Shown here piece by piece: positions 5,547 to 9,095 of a DNA stretch of 9,095 bases. Source of the stretch: DATAXP01 sp036272935 (GTDB taxonomy: Bacteria; Planctomycetota; Planctomycetia; Pirellulales; PNKZ01); contig DATAXP010000162.1 of NCBI GenBank assembly GCA_036272935.1, positions 1-9,095 of the forward strand, in the 5' to 3' direction. A program made the translations under genes and the position numbers. The number at the start of each line of letters is the position of its first letter. Position 1 is the first letter of the stretch. Below the pieces are notes generated by a model, which was not told the origin of the DNA, searched no databases, and saw only the letters and a program-made list of their open reading frames with translations.

Positions 5547-7256
5547 ATGACCGGCATTTCGGATCGCCGTCGAAAACACGTGGGCTGGTTGGTCATCTGG
5601 CTGATGTGTGCGGCGCCGGCGGCGCGTGCGGCCACCAGCGACGTGACCGTTTCGACCAAGGGCCTGGTCGTGTCCGTCAGTGCCGAGGCTTCGCGCGCCG
5701 GGGCGGCAGTGCTCGGCCGGGGAGGAAACGCGGTCGATGCGGCCATTGCCACGGCGTTTGCCCTGGCGGTCACCTACCCAGCGGCCGGCAACATTGGCGG
5801 CGGCGGATATATGGTCGTCTGGCCGGGAGACAACCGTGAGCCGGCCGTGTTCGATTTTCGCGAGCAGGCGCCTGCGGCCGCTAAGGCCGACATGCTTGCC
5901 CGTAGCGAAGACCGGACTGCCCATCGCCTGGTCGGCGTGCCGGGCACCGTCCGTGGGCTAGCGCTGGCTCACCAGCGTTTCGGTTCGCACACGTGGCGCC
6001 AACTCGTCGAGCCGGCAGTGCCGCTGGCTCGGGACGGCTTTGAACTCGACGCGGACAATGCCGAATCGCTAAGTAAGCTCGTACGCCGCGCCAAAGCGCC
6101 ACATCAGCAGGAACTGCGACGCGTGTTCTCGCCGCCGCAGACCGATGCCTGGCACACGGGCGATCGGCTGCGGCAGCCGGAGTTGGCCCGCACGCTCGAG
6201 ATCATTGCCGAGCGTGGCCCCGACGGATTTTACGCCGGTGCGGTGGCCGAGCTGCTGGTGGCCGAAATGCAGCGCGGCGCCGGGCTGATCACCGCGGCCG
6301 ACTTGGCGGCGTATCGCGCCATCGAGCGGCAGCCATTGCACGGCCGCTACCGCGGTTTCGATGTGTACGGCGTGCCGCCGTCGTCATCCGGCGGAACGAC
6401 TTTGATCGAAGCCTTGAACATTTTGGAAAATTTCGATCTGGCCAAGCAGGGCCGCTGGTCGGCCAGCACGTTGCACGTGACCGCCGAAGCCATGAAGCGC
6501 GCCTACCGCGATCGGGCGCGATACTTGGGCGATCCCGCTTTCAACACCATTCCAGCAAAGCTGCTCGACAAGGAATATGCCCGGCAGTTGGCCCAGTCGA
6601 TCGATCCCCAGCGTGCGACGCCCAGCGCCAGCCTGGCTGGCGATATTCTGCTTCGCCGCGAGGGGGAGCACACCACGCATCTCTCCGTGGTCGATGGCCG
6701 CGGCATGGCGGTGAGCATGACCTACACGCTGGAAAGCAGCTACGGCAGCCAGGTCGTCGTGCGCGGCGCCGGTTTTTTGCTTAATGACGAAATGCGTGAC
6801 TTCAACCGCTACCCGGGCATCATCGACACGACCGGCAACATTGGCACCGCGGCCAACCTTGCGGCGCCCGGCAAACGCATGCTCAGCTCGATGTGTCCCA
6901 CGATTCTGTGCCGCGACGGCAAGCCGGTGCTCGTGACCGGCAGTCCCGGCGGCCGGACGATCATCAATACGGTCCTGTGCATCGTGATGAACGTCGTCGA
7001 TTTTCAGATGGACGTGCGCTCCGCCGTCGATGCTCCCCGGATGCATCACGCCTGGTTTCCCGACAGCCTGCAAGTCGAGCCGGAACTCGCCCAGCGCTAT
7101 TCCGAAGCCCTGGACGCACTCAAAGCGATGGGCCAGGCCGTCGGCCCCATCCACTCACAAGGCGACGCGCACAGTATCGCGATCGACCCGAAGACCGGCC
7201 AGCAGACGGGCGCCGCCGATCATCGCATCAGCGGCCATGCAGCCGCGCCCGAGTAA
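5547..7256 (+). CDS. ggt: Secreted gamma-glutamyltransferase (Ntn hydrolase)
   Basis: This 569-residue precursor belongs to the GGT family, which cleaves or transfers the gamma-glutamyl group of glutathione and related compounds. A Sec signal peptide is clear: DRRRK, then a hydrophobic stretch from VGWLVIWLM, ending near AAPAARAA (~residue 29). Family landmarks are GGNAVDAAIA (59-68), GNIGGGGYM (81-89), FREQAP with substrate-binding Arg105, and the self-cleavage site before Thr376 in EHTTHLSVVD. Others are YTLESSYG (393-400), NDEMRDF (413-419), LSSMCPT with Ser447-Ser448, GSPGGR (465-470) and APRMHHAWFPD (496-506). Autocleavage before Thr376 would give a large subunit and a small subunit of about 194 residues. 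The residues between Asp418 and Ser447 are long enough for the active-site lid loop. ATG at 5547 is preferred because GGAG lies five bases upstream; an in-frame GTG at 5517 lacks one. Likely periplasmic; single-gene unit, convergent with the sulfatase. Confidence 0.95.
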   Translation: MTGISDRRRKHVGWLVIWLMCAAPAARAATSDVTVSTKGLVVSVSAEASRAGAAVLGRGGNAVDAAIATAFALAVTYPAAGNIGGGGYMVVWPGDNREPAVFDFREQAPAAAKADMLARSEDRTAHRLVGVPGTVRGLALAHQRFGSHTWRQLVEPAVPLARDGFELDADNAESLSKLVRRAKAPHQQELRRVFSPPQTDAWHTGDRLRQPELARTLEIIAERGPDGFYAGAVAELLVAEMQRGAGLITAADLAAYRAIERQPLHGRYRGFDVYGVPPSSSGGTTLIEALNILENFDLAKQGRWSASTLHVTAEAMKRAYRDRARYLGDPAFNTIPAKLLDKEYARQLAQSIDPQRATPSASLAGDILLRREGEHTTHLSVVDGRGMAVSMTYTLESSYGSQVVVRGAGFLLNDEMRDFNRYPGIIDTTGNIGTAANLAAPGKRMLSSMCPTILCRDGKPVLVTGSPGGRTIINTVLCIVMNVVDFQMDVRSAVDAPRMHHAWFPDSLQVEPELAQRYSEALDALKAMGQAVGPIHSQGDAHSIAIDPKTGQQTGAADHRISGHAAAPE

Positions 7257-7273
7257 GCGGAATTTTCCACGGA

Positions 7274-8686
7274 TCATTCGGCGGGCCGCGTGGCGGGAGG
7301 CTTTTCGCCGCGGAGCTTGTAGGCCGATTGGCTACGCGGAAGAAACGGCAGCGAAGCATCCGATGGTAGCGCCGCCAGGGCGGCTTTCAATTTCGCGTGC
7401 TCGGCGGCGATCGCCGGAGTGGAATCGGACGAGAGATCGTGTTTCTCACCGGGATCGGACGCGATGTCGAACAGCTCGCCGGTCGAATACAGCTTGTAGC
7501 GCTGGTCGCGGACCACGCGCGCCGCGGCATATTGACTCGCGATCCACGGTTTCTCGGATGATGGCTCCGGCCGGCCGAGCAGCGCGCCGGCGAACGAGCG
7601 GCCATCGAGCTTGAGATCCGCGGGCTGCTTTGCACGGGACAGTTCGACGAGCGTGGGAAAGAAATCGGTGAAGTCGACGAGCCGCCGGCTGATTTGCCCT
7701 GCCGGCGAAATCAGGCCGGGCGCGTAGACGATCAACGGCATGTCGATCCCACCCTCGGCCAGCGTGTAGCCGCCGCCGGCAGGCCCGGGCGGCTGCGTGC
7801 GGCCGGCGAGCGCGTCGGTGTTGCCGTTGTCGCTGGTGATGATCAGGATCGTGTTGTCGAGCACGCCGAGTTCCTTCAACGCTCGGGCCAGCCGGCCGAC
7901 GTCCTGGTCGGCGTAGCGGATCATGCCCGCAAACAAATCTCGCTGCTGCTGCTTCGAAGGCCGCGCGGCGCTAACCGCCGCGTCGGGCTGTTTCGGCGGC
8001 ACCGGCACGTGGGGGCCATGCGTGAGCACCGACGGATAATAGAGCAAAAACGGCTGCTCGCGATGGCGGCGGATGAAATCGACGGCGAACTCGTGAAACA
8101 CGTCCGGTCCGAAGCGTCCCTTGGTATTCAGCCGCTTGCCTTGTTGCACAATGTAAGCGTCCCAATAGCGCTTGTAGTTGGCTTCGTGGCCTGGCATGCC
8201 CTCGGGCCAAACGCACTGCTCGTCGAAGCCGGCGCGGCTGAGCGCGTCGGCCTGACTGGATTCGAACAAGTTGCTGATTTGCCACTTGCCGACAATCGCC
8301 GTGGTGTAGCCCGCGGTGCGCACGACATTGGCGAAAGTCGGCAGCCGCAGGGCGTCGAAATTGCCGCCGGCATAAATAGCCGCATCGTGATGGATCGTCC
8401 AGCCGCTGCTAAAAGGATAGCGGCCGGTGAGCAACTCGACGCGCGTCACGCTGCAAAACGGAGTGGCGTAGCAGTGCTCGAATCGCAAGCCTTGGCTTGC
8501 CAGGCGATCGATCTCGGGCGTGGCACCTTCGATGCTTCCATAGCAGCCGAACCAATCGCGCCCGACATTATCGAGCAGCATGACGATGATATTCGGCGGC
8601 CTGCGCTCCGCGGCCGGCGCTGCCGAGCCCAACAGCATCCACGCGCACAAGCCGATGATGCCCCAATGATGCAGCTTGATTTGCAT
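7274..8686 (-). CDS. Secreted sulfatase-family protein with atypical active site
   Basis: This 470-residue protein begins with a Sec signal peptide (hydrophobic stretch WGIIGLCAWMLLG, cleavage near residue 26 in AAPAAE) and then has the sulfatase / alkaline-phosphatase-superfamily core. The order is NIIVMLLDN (32-40), FGCYG (46-50), FCSVTRVELLTGRYP (77-91), VGKWQ (132-136), THGPHVP (222-228), TSDNG (284-288) and EGGIDMPLIVYAPG (311-324). Cys78 is the candidate formylglycine residue and Arg82 its partner. Several standard residues differ: DD is Asp39-Asn40, CxPxR is CSVTR, GKWH is GKWQ, and the Lys usually five residues before EGG is Gly306. It may therefore have altered maturation, substrate or chemistry; substrate unknown. 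The ATG at 8686 has GGAG eight bases upstream and starts the signal peptide; longer in-frame starts would run into the neighbouring uvrA-like gene. It lies 49 bases downstream of that gene on the same strand, and converges with ggt at 17 bases. Confidence 0.9.
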   Translation of the reverse strand: MQIKLHHWGIIGLCAWMLLGSAAPAAERRPPNIIVMLLDNVGRDWFGCYGSIEGATPEIDRLASQGLRFEHCYATPFCSVTRVELLTGRYPFSSGWTIHHDAAIYAGGNFDALRLPTFANVVRTAGYTTAIVGKWQISNLFESSQADALSRAGFDEQCVWPEGMPGHEANYKRYWDAYIVQQGKRLNTKGRFGPDVFHEFAVDFIRRHREQPFLLYYPSVLTHGPHVPVPPKQPDAAVSAARPSKQQQRDLFAGMIRYADQDVGRLARALKELGVLDNTILIITSDNGNTDALAGRTQPPGPAGGGYTLAEGGIDMPLIVYAPGLISPAGQISRRLVDFTDFFPTLVELSRAKQPADLKLDGRSFAGALLGRPEPSSEKPWIASQYAAARVVRDQRYKLYSTGELFDIASDPGEKHDLSSDSTPAIAAEHAKLKAALAALPSDASLPFLPRSQSAYKLRGEKPPATRPAE

Positions 8687-8735
8687 GCCGATTTCTCCGT
8701 CCAAGGCGAGAAGTAGAACCGAGCCGCATGCCGCA

Positions 8736-9095
8736 TCACTTTCCCGGCTTGATCTCATCGAGAAACCGAGCCAAATACGGAGCAGTGCGGCTTGCTGAAT
8801 TCGTGGCGAGTTCGGCGGGAGCTGCGGCCGCAACCAACCGGCCACCCTCGTCGCCCGCTCCGGGGCCCATGTCGATCACCCAATCACTGCCGGCCACGAC
8901 GCGCATGTCGTGCTCCACCACGATGACCGTATTGCCGGACTCGACCAGCCCGTCGAGCTGCACGAGCAGCTTCTCGACGTCGGCCGGATGCAAGCCGGTG
9001 GTCGGCTCATCCAGGATATACAGGCTTTGGCCGCGTTGCACGCGTTGCAGCTCGGTGGCGAGCTTGATTCGCTGGGCCTCGCCGCCGGAAAGCTC
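8736..9095 (-). CDS. uvrA: UvrA-family excinuclease ATPase, C-terminal end (partial)
   Basis: The reading frame enters from the right edge of the window and supplies the last 119 residues of an ABC-type ATPase. It opens with the ABC signature ELSGGEAQRIKLATEL, followed by Walker B LYILDEPTTGLHPAD, the switch His in VVVEHDMRVV, and the UvrA-specific ending SDWVIDMGPGAGDEGG. UvrA is the damage-recognition subunit of nucleotide excision repair. The wording HPADVEKLL, then GPGAGDEGGRLVA, resembles the shorter UvrA2/UvrA-like paralogues at least as much as housekeeping UvrA. The fragment cannot settle which it is, since the N-terminal half, zinc fingers and UvrB-binding domain are outside the window. 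The sulfatase gene follows 49 bases downstream on the same strand. Confidence 0.93.
   Translation of the reverse strand, partial: ELSGGEAQRIKLATELQRVQRGQSLYILDEPTTGLHPADVEKLLVQLDGLVESGNTVIVVEHDMRVVAGSDWVIDMGPGAGDEGGRLVAAAAPAELATNSASRTAPYLARFLDEIKPGK

Noticed and set aside
6384..7154. A 256-codon minus-strand open frame opposite ggt.
   Set aside because: It overlaps the conserved catalytic region of ggt and is rich in shadow-frame residues (His, Gly, Ala, Arg) with no recognisable motif.
7694..8716. A 340-codon plus-strand open frame antisense to the sulfatase.
   Set aside because: Composition is typical of the shadow frame of a GC-rich gene, with no domain or ribosome binding site, while the opposite strand has clear sulfatase motifs.
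8687..8845. Upstream in-frame extension of the sulfatase start into the uvrA-like gene.
   Set aside because: It would place 53 residues before a clear signal peptide and overlap the UvrA coding end; the ATG at 8686 has its own GGAG.
1..9095. Search for tRNA or rRNA genes, CRISPR repeats, transposase genes and intrinsic terminators with T-runs.
   Set aside because: None seen by eye on either strand; the only T-rich spot between genes (7261-7266) lacks a preceding stem.

Overview
The window looks like a chromosomal segment from a GC-rich environmental bacterium, most likely a planctomycete of the Pirellulales type. This rests on the general style of the genes (a secreted sulfatase, a secreted gamma-glutamyltransferase, DinB and a UvrA-family ATPase in GC-rich sequence) and not on any single diagnostic marker, so it is an inference.

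Layout, left to right. (1) Positions 1-656 hold the possible tail of an upstream gene, an intact Phd/YefM-type antitoxin (189-419), and the first ~22 codons of its PIN-domain toxin partner, after which the toxin degenerates and stops at 529. (2) Positions 657-3170, minus strand, encode an 837-residue protein with an N-terminal PD-(D/E)XK-like nuclease domain, a central NACHT NTPase and a short C-terminal helical region. This is the domain plan of bacterial NLR-related (STAND) anti-phage proteins. (3) Positions 3171-3603 hold no intact gene. They contain a bulged hairpin just upstream of the NACHT gene and, at about 3390-3557, a decayed 5' fragment of a second dinB gene. (4) Positions 3604-5420, minus strand, hold dinB (DNA polymerase IV) and, immediately downstream, a small alpha/beta hydrolase of the KANL3/Tex30 type. 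(5) Divergent from dinB, positions 5547-7256 on the plus strand encode a secreted gamma-glutamyltransferase. (6) Convergent with it on the minus strand are a secreted sulfatase-family protein with several altered active-site residues (7274-8686) and the C-terminal end of a UvrA-family excinuclease ATPase (8736 to the window edge).

The part of greatest interest is about 190-3560. A lone, apparently complete nuclease-NACHT gene lies between two broken genes: a toxin-antitoxin pair that lost its toxin and a dinB copy reduced to about 50 codons. In a hand-counted 60-base sample the NACHT gene is less GC-rich than dinB (33/60 at 1141-1200 against 40/60 at 4621-4680). Together this suggests an accessory defence segment acquired into, or assembled within, a stable housekeeping neighbourhood. 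The right-hand 5.5 kb reads as ordinary core or metabolic sequence, apart from the unusual sulfatase active site.
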